64,000 nt of DNA from Gymnothorax reevesii (GCA_029721435.1 CM056582.1:39886611-39950610), one strand, 5' to 3'. Shown: positions 1 to 11,500, counted from the stretch's first letter. Numbers and translations: made by a program. The notes: generated by a model not told the origin, from the letters alone.

Positions 1-791
1 TCTGTTCATTTACAGGTTCAACCAACAATGATAGGAGCTTAACTGCCAAACCTAATCCGTACAACAACGGAAAATCATACAAATGTTATACAAACTTTTC
101 ATTCGCTCCCCACTACAAATGAAGCAAAACAAGCACATAAAAATTAAGTTTCTTTTTATGTTTAACAAAAGCAAAAAAGTCAAAACCTCCACCTAAAGAA
201 TGTGAGCAATACTTTTCCACTCTTTGGAACAAAAAAATAAAACAATCCTTCGGCCTGCGTCTGGGCCATGACACAAACTCTGGTGACAGCATTTTGGTTG
301 TTTATCCCTTGTACATCCCAGCATGCCATGCATACCCAGAGATATTGATCTCCTGTATGACCTACTACGTCATGGCGCTCACGATTTGCAAAGCAATGCG
401 CAGTCCTCATTGATCGCAGGAAACCTTGGTATGTTTTATTGTGATAACAAAGCAGACAGCTGGTGTCCTTTTGAGAGATTAATCGAAATAGAACCTATTA
501 ATAAAGGTAAGGTGGACTAACTGCTTACTTGTTGATAATGTTACAATAGTTCGACTGATATTTTGCAAGCTACAGTGTATACGCTATTGCCTTTAAAATT
601 GTTCTTAATATTATATAACCTTCTAGATAGCCAAGGAAAATCTTTGAAAATAATCGTCATATTTAGCTGATATGATCTTGTTGTCACCTGGCTAGCTGAT
701 GGGCATTGTTAGATATGTTTTGTGGTGCTTTCACGCAGTTTTGAACTTTTCGGACAAGCATAGATAGCTCGCTCGTAAGAAATCGCCGTTG
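1..791. other. Non-coding flank before the DIRS element
   Basis: No convincing coding region, RNA gene or terminal repeat is visible. The short open frames lack recognisable domains and have no support from neighbours. The base composition is AT-rich, unlike the GC-rich DIRS element that begins at about 792. Confidence 0.6.
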
Positions 792-977
792 TCTTTCATA
801 ATATTTCGCTCGATGTCTCACTATGGGATGCACGCCTCGCTGCAGCCTCAGAAGCATTAATCTCATTACGCCAATCCTGATTGGCTGGTGACCATGTCCG
901 TCCGCCCAGGTGGTGCACCCACCTTAAATAGTTCATGCGGACGGCACCACGTCATTCAAACACCTCTTCTCACTCGG
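792..977 (+). repeat. DIRS left inverted terminal repeat
   Basis: The segment is repeated in reverse complement at 6270-6450. The shared core runs from TGTCTCAC at about 815 to the CTTCTCACTCG at about 966-976, with a small indel near 960. The outer 23 bases (792-814) are not in the right repeat but are present, inverted, in the left half of the internal complementary region. This repeat probably also holds the promoter, but I cannot point to a specific element. Confidence 0.9.
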
Positions 978-1323
978 AGCATATCTCGCGTCCAGGGCTG
1001 GTTAGCTTAACTGTCCACAGACGGATTTTCTGTCGCCGGGCGCTACTAGCTTTGGATACCTTATTGCTTCCTCGGTCACACTAGATCGGACTCAGTGCTC
1101 TCCCGCCCTCCACGGCTTGGTCAGCACTGTCCTCGACACCTCACCACGGCACGTCGAGTACCGAAGGCTAGCACACCAGCTACCTCTCGGTTTTCTTCAC
1201 TCGACGCCTCACCACGGCACATCGAGCTCCGAGCGCTAGCACACCAGCTACCTCTCGGTTTTCTTTAAGTTAGCACACCAGCTAGCTGCCTCGTCTCCCG
1301 GCTTGCACACCAGCTAGCTAGGA

Positions 1324-2849
1324 ATGGAGGCCCAAAACCCCCATACCAAGGGGCACGGAGACTCCGGGACCCGTCCCTGTCGCTGTGGGAACAAGATCGA
1401 GTAAAGATCCACACCAGGTCTGCTCGAGCTGCCTGGGGCTGGAGCATGCCCGTATGGCTATCGAACTTCCCGGCTCGTGCCAACACTGCGCGGTGTTTAC
1501 GGCGAAAAGTCTCCGCAGACGGCTAGCCCGCCAGGCTAGCTTGTCTGGATTTGACCCCCTCCTCCCCTTCGACGGCGCTGCCGCCGAGGGCAAAGAGGAT
1601 TTAGCGGTCGCTACGGCGGCGATTCCGGAGGCTAGCGCTAGCTGGGGCTCCCAACTCGACCTAGCCGCGGATCCCCCGTGTGAGGAAGACGTCCTAGAAC
1701 TGGACTATGGGGACGATGAAGATGGCGTCTCTGAACTCCTCATATCAGAGGATGAAGAAGATGACAACGTCTTCATTACTCCGGCTCGGGCTGCGCAGCC
1801 CGCGGCCTCCGTCACCTCTGGGGATGGAGATGAGAATAGCACACCAGCTTCTCCTCTCTCCTGCTCGGACATGCTCGAAGTGTGCAAACGCGCTGCTGCC
1901 CGGCTGGACATCCCCTGGCCCGTTGTTGTAGCTAAGACCACCAGATCCCACTTTGAGAAGAAGAAATTGCCCTTGGCCAAGAGTGCAACGAAACAACTTC
2001 TCCCCGTCTTCCCGGAGCTGCTAGATGAGCTTGCGCGCTTGTGGAAAGACCGCCCTTATAGCAGCAGGAGCCCAGTTCCTGGTGCCTCGTCCCTCGATTG
2101 TGAGGCGATGGAGAGCCTGGGTTTGCTCCGCATGCCTCCGATGGAGCCACTCGTGGCGGTGCACCTTCACCCCCGCCTGTCAGCGGTGTCCTCCCGGAGC
2201 CCCAGTCTTCCGTCCAAGTTGGACCGTTTTCAGTCAGCCTTGACTGAAAAGGCGAATAAGGCGGCTGCGCTTTCAGCCAGAGCGCTCAATTTCCTCTCCC
2301 TGCTTACGGCTTATCAGGCTGAGTTGTGCGAGGATTTTGTGCTAACTCAGGACCCAGCTACATGGGAGGAAATACCGGTCGTCACCGACCTGTGTCTCCG
2401 TGTACAACGCTGCGCAGTCCAGGCCACGGGAAAAGCGCTGGGGACAATGGTCCTGCAGGAACGGGCGCGGTGGCTCAACCTCGGCAACCTGTTGGACAGG
2501 GAGAAGGACGACATCCTGGACATGCCCATTGTCCCGGAGGGGATCTTCGGTTCCGCGTTGGCTTCTATGCAACGGCGGTGCGAAGCTAAAAAAAAAGGAG
2601 GATGAAGCTCTCCAGCTCTGCCTCCCGCGAAAGCCCCCTGCTCCTCTTCCGCCTGCACAGCGTAAGACCTTCGCACAGGCTGCTTCACAGGTTTCGCAGT
2701 TTAAAATACCAAAACAGCTGAGGCCCCAGCCCGCCCCGCCAGGTCGTCCCGGCTGGTCCAAAAAGCCCTCGGCCCTGGCTGCAGCTGTGCCTGCGCGACC
2801 CGCGCATACCGCCAGCAGCCAGGCCAGGAAAAAGAAGAGAGCGGCCTGA
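1324..2849 (+). pseudogene. DIRS ORF1 (gag-like protein), frameshifted
   Basis: This is the gag-like protein of a fish DIRS element, thought to bind and package element RNA. The likely start is ATG 1324 (MEAQNPHTKG); the first frame is lost near 1398 and picked up by the frame that runs to 2605. The N-terminus shows paired cysteines and histidines (CSSCLGLEHA, then CQHC), the zinc-binding pattern of fish DIRS ORF1. The middle is acidic and then leucine-rich. A second shift lies in the A-run at about 2588-2598: the downstream frame carries the expected basic, proline/alanine-rich tail (AQRKTFAQAAS, ending KKKRAA) to the stop at 2847-2849. The two shifts make this copy non-functional unless a slip at the A-run restores some product. 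Confidence 0.82.
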
Positions 2850-2976
2850 CCCACCCTCTTGCCACTGGTGATGCAGCTGGAAGTTCCCCGCTCTCTGGCC
2901 CCACCTGTTTGGCTTTCGGGCATGCGTCTCCCAGCTGCCTCGGACCGTGCCAGTGTAAGCCGAGAGGGATGGACAT

Positions 2977-4700
2977 TTGACGTCGGAGGGTTTAGTGGTT
3001 GCCCCTCTCTCATGTCCACAAGCACCCACATACACACAAGTTTTCTCAAAGACAATAAATTGTGTCCCGCTGTCGCAACCAGGCCGAGTGCCGAGGGCGC
3101 AGCTAAAAATACAAAAAGCCAAATCTGTCAAAATAAGCACGCCGCCCGGGGGCCTTGTCATTCCGCCACAAGAGGGCGCCACCGCACCGCGGCTGGGCCC
3201 TCTTGTGGTGGAAGGGCTGCAGTGCACATCACCTCTCTCCCTCAGATGGCGGAGATGGGCCGCACTGGCAGCCCCACCCTGGGTGTTAAGGACGATTTCG
3301 AGGGGGTACAGGCTGCAATTCTCCGCTGTCCCCCCGCGATTCGCCGGCGTTATACATTCCCAGGCTCAGGGAGAGTCAGCTCGTGTTTTGCAGGAGGAAA
3401 TTATCTCACTGTTAAACAAAGGAGCAATCTGTGTCGTCCCTCCCGCACAATGTCAGAGCGGTTTCTACTCCAGGTATTTCCTAGTCCCCAAACGGGGGGG
3501 GAACGGTATTCGCCCCATCCTGGATTTGCGGGGTCTGAACAAATATCTCAGGAAGTAAAAGTTCAGGATGCTCACACACGCATCCCTGTTGCGTCTTGTA
3601 CGTCAGAACGATTGGTTCACTTCAGTCGATCTGAAAGACGCGTATTTCCACATCCCAATCTATCCTCCCCACAGAAAGTATCTGACGTTCGCTTTCCAGG
3701 GGATCTGCTACGAGTATCGCGTGCTCCCTTTCGGTCTGTCATTAAGCCCGAGGGTGTTCGTGCGGTGCACGGAGGCAGCAATAGCCCCGCTGAGATGGCG
3801 GGGCATCCGTCTGGCCACATATCTGGACGATTGGCTGCTTTTGGCGCAATCGGAGCAGGAAGCCAGGGCGCACACGCGTATTCTCACACAGCACCTAGTC
3901 GATCTGGGTTTTGTGATAAACGCGGAGAAAAGCATGCTGTCCCCAACGCAAGATGCATTCTTTCTGGGGTTATCCCTGAATTCGGTGTCTTTCACAGCGC
4001 GCCTCTCGGCGGAACGGGTGAAAGCTTGGAAAGCTTTATCCAGGCAGGTCTGTTCCATTCAGATTGTGTCTTCGGTTACTCGGACTGATGGCGTCTGCCA
4101 TCCTCGTGACCGTCTCGGTCGCCTCCACATGAGAGAATTCCAGCTTTGGGTGGCCTCATGCGGGCTAGATCCCGTGCGTCACGGCGCGTGGAGAGTCTTG
4201 GTCACACCGGAGTGCGCCAGGGCGCTGCGTCACTGGCGGGACCCGTCCTTTCTGAACCAAGGGGGTCCCAATGGGCTCGGTCCTGTTCAGGAAGGTGGTC
4301 ACTACAGACACCAACCTGACGAGTTGGGGCGGAATTCACGGGGGCCGGTCTGTAAGGGGCCGCTGGAGTGTGGACCTCCAGCAGTCTCACATAAATCTTC
4401 TGGAACTTTCAGCACTGTTCCTCTCCCTGAAACATTTCCTTCCATCTCTCATGGGTCATCATGTCCTGGTGAGATGGACAATACGACGACAGTGGCATAT
4501 ATCAACCACCAGGGGGGGCTGCGCTCCCGTCAGTTGCACATGCAGGCACGCAAACTGATCCTGTGGAGCTGCGACCGTCTCCTCTCCTTGAGGGCGACGC
4601 ACGTCCCGGGGTCTTGAACACAGGCGCGGACCTGTTGTCCAGGGGTGCGCCAGTGTACGGGGAGTGGACTCTGCACCCGGAGATTGTGGAACAGATATGA
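2977..4700 (+). pseudogene. DIRS reverse transcriptase / RNase H, broken
   Basis: This gene copies the element RNA into DNA. The N-terminal part (WVLRTISRGYRLQF, then GFYSRYFLVPK and RPILDLRGLNKYL) is typical DIRS RT. An in-frame TAA at 3556-3558 interrupts it; the frame then resumes with DWFTSVDLKDAYFHIPI and the polymerase motif YLDDWLLL (3820-3843). Past about 4250 the RNase H domain is split over frames: VTTDTNLTSWGG and INLLELSAL in one, DNTTTVAYINHQGG in another, and NTGADLLSRG after a further shift in a G-run near 4607. The last frame ends at a TGA at 4698-4700, where a tryptophan codon would be expected before the recombinase region. Catalytic aspartates are still visible, but one stop and at least three shifts disable the protein. 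Confidence 0.88.
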
Positions 4701-4721
4701 ACCCGGTTCGGTCGGGCCGCG

Positions 4722-6185
4722 GTGGATCTGTTCACGGCGAGAGAAAACGCGCAGTGCGCGCTGTTTTACTCTCTGTGCGGCATGGATGCTCCCCTTGGCG
4801 TATACGCACTAGCGCACGCCTGGCCGCACAAGCTTCCTTTACGCGTTCCCTCCCCTGGCCTTGATTTCCCCCACTCTGTTCAGAGTGAGGGAACATGGTC
4901 AGGCACTGATATTGATTGCTCCGCATTGGCCGGCGATGCATTGGCTAGCGGAGATATATCGGTTACTGTGCGCTCAGCCTTAGCAGCTCCCACTGCGCAG
5001 GGACCTGCAATCGCAAGGGGGAGGGGCGATCCTCCACCCGGACCTGGAACGCCTGGCGTTGTGGGCGTGGCCCCTGAGTGGCTCAGTCTCTCGGCTATGG
5101 GATTGTCACAGCGTGTGATTTCCACTATACAAAACGCTAGGGCCCCATCCACTAGGTCTTTGTATGACTGTAAGTGGAGGGTGTTTGAAGGGTGGTGTCA
5201 CAGGAACGGCCACGTTTCTTTTCAGTGTCCGGTGAGTGCTATATTGTCATTCTTGCAGGACCTGATTGACTAAGGCAGAGCCTTCTCCACGATTAAGGTG
5301 TACTTGGCTGCGATCGCCGCTTGTCACGTGGGGTTTGGGAAGCGAATGGCGAGTCAGCACCCAGTGGTTTGCCGTTTTATGAAGGGAGCGCGCAGGCTTC
5401 TCCCCGTGTCCAGACCACTGGTGCCACCGTGGGATCTGGCTGTGGTTCTGGAGGGGCTTAAGGGCCCTCCTTTTGAGCCACTGGAGGGGGCAAACTTGAA
5501 GCACGTGTCTCTCAAGGCTGTGTTGTTGCTGGCTCTGGCTTCAGCTAAGCGAGTTAGTGACATCCATGCGCTTTCTGTGCATCCGTCATACGCTCAGCTC
5601 TTCCCGGGAGATGTAAGGTTGATTTTGAGGCCCAACCCGGCTTTTGTGCCTAAGGTGATGGGCTCATGTTCTCCTATTGACCTTCTAGCCTTTGCTGCCT
5701 CACCAGAGGAGCAGCAGTCGCATGCGTTATGTCCAGTCCGTGCGGTGCGCATGTACATGGACAGGACTAGGGGTTTCAGGAGGAGCGATCAGCTGTTCGT
5801 CTCCTGGGCGAATCCTCATAAAGGGAAACCTATCACTAAGCAGCGCCTATCCCATTGGGTGGTGGAGGCGATTGCTTTGGCCTATACGTGTCTGCAGCCG
5901 CCTGTAGGCCTGCGGGCGCACTCGACTCGGGGCTTGGCCGCATCCTGGGCCTTATTCAGGTGAGTTTCTGTTCAGGACATCTGTGCAGCGGCGAGTTGGT
6001 CCTCGCCTCTCACGTTTGTCTGCTTTTATGAGCTGGACGTTTCCGCCCCGTGCGTGGCACGCGCGGTTTTGCTGTCCCGACTGGAACAGATTGCTTCTCT
6101 GTGGGTTGGTGGACGCTGGATAAGCTTGTCTGGCAATACGGGAGCTACGATATCCCATAGTGAGACATCGAGCGAAATATTATGA
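4722..6185 (+). pseudogene. DIRS tyrosine recombinase, two in-frame stops
   Basis: This is the integration enzyme of the element. One frame runs from about 4722 to the stop at 6183-6185, interrupted by TAA at 5271-5273 and TGA at 5961-5963; each looks like a single-base change. There is also a loss of frame within about 4800-5060. Family landmarks are in order: an N-terminal SAM-like core (ARAPSTRSLYDCKW), the first catalytic arginine in SAKRVSDIHALS (about 5550), the H-x-x-R box in HSTRGLAASWAL (about 5925), and the nucleophilic tyrosine expected in FYELDVSA (about 6030). The 3' end of the frame overlaps the internal complementary region, as is usual in DIRS elements. Confidence 0.88.
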
Positions 6186-6248
6186 AAGAGAACTTTAGGT
6201 TATTTACATAACCCCGGTTCTCTGAGTAATATGAGCGAGATGTCTCAC
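6152..6248. repeat. DIRS internal complementary region (ICR)
   Basis: The left half (about 6151-6189) is the reverse complement of the extreme left end of the element (792-830), with one mismatch in 39 bases. The right half (about 6191-6248) is the reverse complement of the extreme right end (6431-6488), also with about one mismatch. This joined-ends arrangement is the template by which DIRS elements are believed to restore both termini and form a circle during reverse transcription. It overlaps the end of the recombinase frame. Confidence 0.92.
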
Positions 6249-6269
6249 CAGACAACCCTTCTTGCTGGT

Positions 6270-6488
6270 GCGAGTGAGAAGAGGTGCTTATCTTGAATGA
6301 TGTGGTGCCGTCCGCATGAACTATTTAAGGTGGGTGCACCACCTGGGCGGATGGACACGTTCACCAGCCAATCAGGATCGGCGTAATGAGATTAATGCTT
6401 CTGAGGCTGCAGCGAGGCGTGCATCCCATAGTGAGACATCTCACTCATATTACTCAGAGAACCGGGGTTATGTAAATAACCTAAAGTT
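6270..6488 (-). repeat. DIRS right inverted terminal repeat
   Basis: The segment is the reverse complement of 792-977 over about 170 bases, followed by an outer tail of about 50 bases (AACCGGGGTTATGTAAATAA and flanks) that is absent from the left repeat but present in the internal complementary region. The element ends at about 6488 after CTAAAGTT. Confidence 0.9.
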
Positions 6489-6704
6489 TTATACGAAACA
6501 AGAATGGATCAGAAAAGAAGAAAAACTAACACTTTTAATGCGGGATGCCTGTACTCATTTCAATGACTGATCGCCTACATAATTGGAAATTTGATGTTAG
6601 ACCATGTTATCGCGACCTCCATTCTCGCAACAGCTTTTGCAACAGCTACGGCACCAGTACGTTAGTGCGCGGTTTCGATCACGGCCATAGACTGTATAAA
6701 AAGA

Positions 6705-7587
6705 CAGCGGTGGCTCGTGAACTGGCAATGGGAAGCTCAAACAATCCCTTAAAATTAATGACTGTTCAAGACCTGTTTTCAATCATTTCGTTTCAATTAC
6801 CATAACAGAACCTCCGAAAACTCTCTACATTATCAGATGTGTCCAGTTTTCATTTATAACGCTTACTGATTACGACTCCAGACTTCTCACGCTTTTATTT
6901 ACTCAGGGGTTGGGGTTGGAAGCAATGCATTTGTCTCATGATCGTTTAAATGAAATAAGATAATTTGACACGTCTTTAAGCAATTCCATTGCTTCAAACT
7001 CCTCCATGCACAAGTACTTATATTTCACGCGAAAATCTCTTACATACGCGCTGATAGAATAATTTCTGTCTACAGCAGAGGCAGCAGTATGGAGATGTGG
7101 TATTGCAGCGGTCAAGTAGGCTTGACTTGAGCTCGTAAGGTCTTGAGTTCAAGCCCCGGCCACGGCCTTTGCGGTGTGTTCTTATACACCTCCATCCAGA
7201 TGTATAAATGGGTACCAGCAAAATGCTGGGGGGAGTACCTGCGGTGGACTGGCATCCCATCCAGGGGGAGTAGTAATACTCCAAGTCGCTTCATGCCACA
7301 AAAACCGGGTTTAAGCACCGGGCTGATGGGCCATGAGGCTCGAATAGGCTTACTTCTTCTTACTTCTTACTGCAGAGGAACGTAAAAATGCCACTTAAAC
7401 TCAGCCGAATGCGTGAGAGTTGACAGGTATGCGTTTTTAATGAAAACTGGCCGCATCAGATAATGTTGAGTTTTCGGAGTTTCTGTTATTGTTGTTTAAA
7501 TTAATGATTGAAAACAGGTCATGAACAATCATTAACTTTAAGGGATTGTTTGAGCTTCCCCTGTTGCCAGTTCACGAGCCGCCACGG
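6705..7587. mobile_element. hAT-like non-autonomous element, 8-bp TSD
   Basis: The element is bounded by a perfect 8-bp duplication TAAAAAGA (6697-6704 and 7588-7595). Its ends form long inverted arms: about 6711-6860 matches the reverse complement of about 7425-7582, starting GGTGGCTCGTGAACTGGCA. An 8-bp target duplication and a CAG start fit the hAT superfamily. There is no transposase frame. A SINE lies between the arms. Confidence 0.75.
7080..7375 (+). mobile_element. tRNA-headed SINE inside the hAT-like element
   Basis: The segment has a B-box-like GAGTTCAAGCC at 7145-7155 and a weaker A-box-like stretch near 7110-7118. A conserved-looking body follows (GACTGGCATCCCATCCAGGG near 7250) and then a tail of repeated CTTACTTCT units at about 7350-7372. 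GCAGAGG flanks it at about 7076 and 7373, a possible short target duplication. It is non-coding, and the boundaries are approximate. Confidence 0.65.
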
Positions 7588-7812
7588 TAAAAAGATGGAC
7601 GCACGCAGCGCTCAGGTCTGAAAACTGAGGCCAATGCGGAAACCTCAAAAATTGCGTTCTATTTAATGGCCAGCAGATGGCGACGTTGGTGGTTGCAGAA
7701 AGGACTTAAATTCTATAGATGTCGATGAGAAAATGACTCTACTTTCCCACCTGATTTATTATTTAAATAATGATTTTCCAAATTACTCTATTGTATCTAC
7801 CGCAAGTTTAAG

Positions 7813-8724
7813 GCATGAATGGGCTTAGCGGAAGTGGGCAGAGGGGTGAAGACACTCATGTTAGGGAATCGTGCACACCACAGATACATATACCCTAGCA
7901 CTCCTGCCAGCACTTCTGGGCTTAGAATGGACAAAACTCTCCTCAGGAGTAAGAGGAGGCCGACAGACCGGAGCTCCCACCACCAGTCCTCTGTAGCTCA
8001 CTCTCCAGAGCTGCTGCTCTCCTTAGTAATGTCTAGCTGGCAATCCCTCCATTTCTCCCCCTCATATCCACTGCACTGCATCTCCATCTGTGGCCCTCAG
8101 AATACATTATTTCTCTGTTCTAATGCCATTTTTTGTTTTTTGAGTCAATGAAATCATTTTTATGATAGGAAAAAGGAATTAAAATGTTTACTTTTTATAT
8201 TCCATTTTTGTCTGCGTGTGTATTTCCTAGGCCCATGAATAAGGTGGGTGACCTTAAGTAAATATTTACTGCATATATCAAAAGAGACAACATGACACAC
8301 AAATCGTCTTAATTTAATGATCACTTGTTCATTGGAGAACACGTTGCCATGAATAAAAAGACTGCGTGGAAAAAAAAGACTCTTTCTTTCTGCGGTAGTC
8401 GAACCCTCAGTGTATGAAGGTTGCGCAAGTATTTGTAGTTGGCTTTTTTTCCACTTGACCACAGAATTTACGTTATTTGTAGAGGCTTAGTATGTATGTT
8501 TAACTGTTAAGAATGTTAATGATTAATTAATTTAAAAACTTTGTATTTGCTGGTGGAGCTCATCTCATTAAATGCACTGAAATGGCAAATCGTTCTTTAG
8601 ATTTTTTTTCTTCTTCCAAAGAATCATTGCCTTAAGTGTCTTTTCATTTAAATGGTAAATTGTATTGTAGCTAGTTTGTATGTGATCATAAAATAATAGT
8701 AGTAAACGAGAATTGAAGTAATAA
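7813..8724. other. No recognisable gene
   Basis: The sequence is AT-rich with short unsupported open frames on both strands. I see no domain, terminal repeat or RNA gene. Confidence 0.55.
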
Positions 8725-8940
8725 TATGAAACCCCAGAAACCATTGAAATCACCTAAAGCATGTAAGCACACAGACTGGGGAGACGGACTGAACCAAATA
8801 GATCACAAGACAGGGGAGACTAGTGCAATGTAACCTGGAATGGCATGAACAGAAAACCGGAATGTATAATAAACAAAAGGAATAAAGAAAAGGCATAACA
8901 ATGAACACAAGGCATGACATCAAAACACAGAACCATAACA
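8725..8940 (-). mobile_element. Fragment of a sushi-like LTR
   Basis: About 215 bases resemble the last part (plus-strand reading) of the LTRs at 32591-33482 and 37812-38934: shared blocks include AGATCACAAGACAGGGGAGA and the ending AACCATAACA. It stops at the expected LTR edge (about 8940). The rest of the LTR and all internal sequence are absent, so this is an old truncated remnant. Confidence 0.7.
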
Positions 8941-10569
8941 CTGAGCATACGATGTACGAATTGGAAAGGATTTATAAACAATTTTGACATTGATGACCAA
9001 TTCCCAAAAATCTAAATCGGGCATCACTCCAATGTAAGATTCCTGCGACATGCTTCTGATGAGCAGTTAGACACTCTAATTGATTTCTGATGAACTAGAA
9101 TATTCAGGCTTGTATCATATAATGTGAGAAGTGCCACAACCTAATTTTGATTGAAAACACAGCTTTGAACCCCAAACAGTGTCCCAAGCCATGCCAAAGT
9201 AGTTCAAAACTGTAGCTAGTGCACTGCATATCTCACTAATCAAAATGAGCCACTTTTGACTTGGGTTTCTTGTAGTTATGGATGTTTATTTCGCTCTGAT
9301 TCCTGTGGATGCTTCAAGTAGCAGCTCAAGTAGCAGCTCTATGAGAATTTCAATACATCACCAGACATATGTAACAATTGACTCAGTTTCAGAAAACCAT
9401 TGCTCGTAGGATTAAATTTAAAATTACATTTCTTCCATTTTCTATCAATCATTACGGCCATTATCTTGCCAGTCATAATCCCAAGAAGCACATTCTTTAT
9501 CACAAAACAATCACAAGCTAAATAAATGTATGAAGCAATGAGAAGAGAGAGGAGGGCCAAAGCAAGTTCTGAAAAGCAAGAGCTAACCTCAGAATGGAGA
9601 GAAGCAACTCGAGAGAAATGAGAATCCAAACCTGGAACCTGGAAGCCAATGCTTGGATTCTGATAACTTTATTTGTTCTTTAGCCCTCATATTAAAGACT
9701 GATAAAGTTATGCCATTAGCGTTGCTGACCAAAGTCTCAAGGGACAAACCATAACAGGTGGGTTCATAACAAGCTTAACAGAAAACTCTCCTCTTGCACT
9801 TGCACTTCCCGTTTTCACACTGTTTTCAAAAGAACAAGAAACGCCGTTCGCCTCATTAGGCTGTGATGGAACAACCCAGACTCTGGAATGCAATTTCAGG
9901 TCAAGTTAACCCCAGGAGGCTTAGAAGGCCTTGTGGGAGCGGGCAAGAATGTTGCATCTCTGTTGTGGTTTTCAAAATGCCAGCGTTTGACTTTATTTTG
10001 GAGTAGCCAGGATGAAAGCTTGCGCTGCGTCTCCACATTGAGCCCGCCAAGTCTCCGCCAAACAGCATCATGAGCTTTGGCTGTGTGGTTTTCATTTTTC
10101 CTTCCAGTCACAGGAACGTGCACAGGGGGGCATTTATTTTGGGGAAAAAAATCCAACTAACCAGCAGCAAACTAGTACTCTGTCCCCTCGCCTTCAACAA
10201 ATAGCACAGTGACTGAGCAATGACATAGATCCCCCAGGCAAACCATTACATAAACCATAGCTAGCACTACGATCAATAAAGTGAAAGAGAAAAGTGAGGG
10301 AGTGTGTGTGTGTTTGTGTGTGTCAGTGCAAGAGAGCCGGAGAGAGAAAGATGCAGGAAGAAAAGGGAGAGATAGGAGCAGCTATACAGTAAAACCAGGG
10401 ATTCCAATTTAGCTGGGATGCTACTGTTATATTCTGGTCAAGGTCTTCTCCGATAAGTCCTCTGACTCCAGGCTGCAGTCTGGCAAAGGTCACGGCCAGC
10501 TTTGGCTTTTCAATTACAGTAGCAGTAGGATTTTCCCATCTTTCTGACGCACTGCTGTGAATTAGCACG
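8941..10569. other. No recognisable gene; small TG microsatellite
   Basis: There is no supported gene in this stretch. An impure TG run lies at about 10303-10324. Open frames here are short and lack domains. Confidence 0.55.
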
Positions 10570-10587
10570 TTTATTTCTGCTGTGTAG

Positions 10588-10774
10588 CACCCCGGTGGCT
10601 CATCGGTCTAAGCGCGCGTACCATAAAGGCTGTGTCCTTCCCGCAGCGATCTGGGTTCGATTCCAGCTCAGGACATTTGCCGCATGTCTTCTGCCATTCT
10701 TCTCCCCAACTTTCCTGTCTCTCTACACTGTGTAACTGTCAAATAAAGGAAAAATTCCCCACCAAAAAATAATC
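10588..10774 (+). mobile_element. tRNA-derived SINE with 18-bp target duplication
   Basis: The element is bounded by perfect 18-bp direct repeats (TTTATTTCTGCTGTGTAG) at 10570-10587 and 10775-10792. Its head looks like a tRNA gene with A-box TGGCTCATCGG (10596-10606) and B-box GGTTCGATTCC (10654-10664). A pyrimidine-rich body and an A-rich tail with AATAAAGG follow. It would be transcribed by RNA polymerase III and copied in trans by a LINE. The clean duplication implies a fairly recent insertion. Confidence 0.9.
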
Positions 10775-10962
10775 TTTATTTCTGCTGTGTAGAGGAAAAA
10801 AGCCTGAATTCAGGCCCAGTTGAAAGAGAATGTTCCCAGTAACTCACTCCCACAAACTGAATGTGTCTATGTCTGTATGCCTGCAGTACGCACTACAGTG
10901 AGTGTGAATGTGTGCATGTGTATGCACATAAGCCATTACTAAGACCATTCCGAAACATACAA

Positions 10963-11500
10963 TCAGGTCCATAAGTATTTGGACGTATTTTTTGGACAGC
11001 ATTTTCACCATGTTTCCGTAATCGATTTCGACGAAACTTAAATTTAAGGGTTTTGTCAAATTTATTACAACCGTTTTTTATAAGAACTCAAAAGTAATTG
11101 GGGCTCAAGAAGTAATAGGGCAAACTAACATAATCCTGAACTAATTTTTCATTTTTAATACTCAGTAGAAAATTCATTGTAGTCAACGTGTTCCTGAGGT
11201 TTGGAATCCACAGTGACGAGCAGATGCCAGTTATCTTGCCAGGTGATGCTTTCCCAGGCCCTCACTGCAGCAGTCTGTAGTTCCTGCAGTATTTCCTCTT
11301 CAATTTTGCCTTCAGCTACTGAAATGCACGCTCAGCTGGATTCAGGTCAGAGATGGGCTTGGCCATTGTAGAACAATCCACTTCCTCGCCTTAAAAAGTC
11401 TTGTGTTGCTTGTTTGTATGCTTTGAGTCACTGTCCACCAGCACTGTGAGGCCTCGCCCATTGAGATTTAAAGCAGTCAGCTGAATCTGAGCTGACAAAA
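10963..11500 (-). mobile_element. Tc1-like transposon fragment
   Basis: The left end shows a terminal-repeat motif (CAGGTCCATAAGTATTTGGA) common in a fish Tc1-like family. Read on the minus strand, 11480-11160 holds degraded C-terminal transposase with a VDSDSKHT block (around catalytic D2) and SLDLNPAERA (around the catalytic glutamate), in shifting frames with stops. The N-terminal half and the other terminal repeat are missing. It is a dead remnant. Confidence 0.7.

Larger units (their letters stand above)
792..6488 (+). mobile_element. DIRS-type tyrosine-recombinase retrotransposon
   Basis: The element has the full DIRS architecture: inverted terminal repeats with different outer tails, a gag-like ORF1, an RT/RNase H gene, a tyrosine recombinase gene, and an internal complementary region just inside the right end. 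There is no DDE integrase, no LTR and no visible target duplication, as expected for integration by a tyrosine recombinase through a circular intermediate. The termini and internal complementary region match almost perfectly, so the copy is structurally complete. All three genes nevertheless carry premature stops or frameshifts, so this copy cannot make its own proteins. The interior is much richer in G and C than the flanks. DIRS elements of this kind are common in fish and amphibians. Confidence 0.93.
6685..7812 (+). mobile_element. MITE copy split by a hAT-like element
   Basis: The outer parts are 6685-6704 (CCATAGACTGTATAAAAAGA) and 7596-7812. Joined across the internal insertion they give the same left end and about 200 bases of body as the MITE at 45601-46063. 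Only the left side is here: similarity stops at about 7812 and the right terminal repeat is missing. It encodes nothing. The CATAGACTGTATAAAAAG terminus is, to my recollection, frequent in fish sequence, but I cannot assign its superfamily. Confidence 0.75.

Noticed and set aside
2342..3055. 237-aa open frame on the minus strand
   Set aside because: It is antisense to DIRS ORF1 in GC-rich sequence, has no domain and overlaps a well-supported coding region.
10588..10670. tRNA gene
   Set aside because: It has A and B boxes but no convincing cloverleaf; the body, tail and 18-bp target duplication show it is a SINE.
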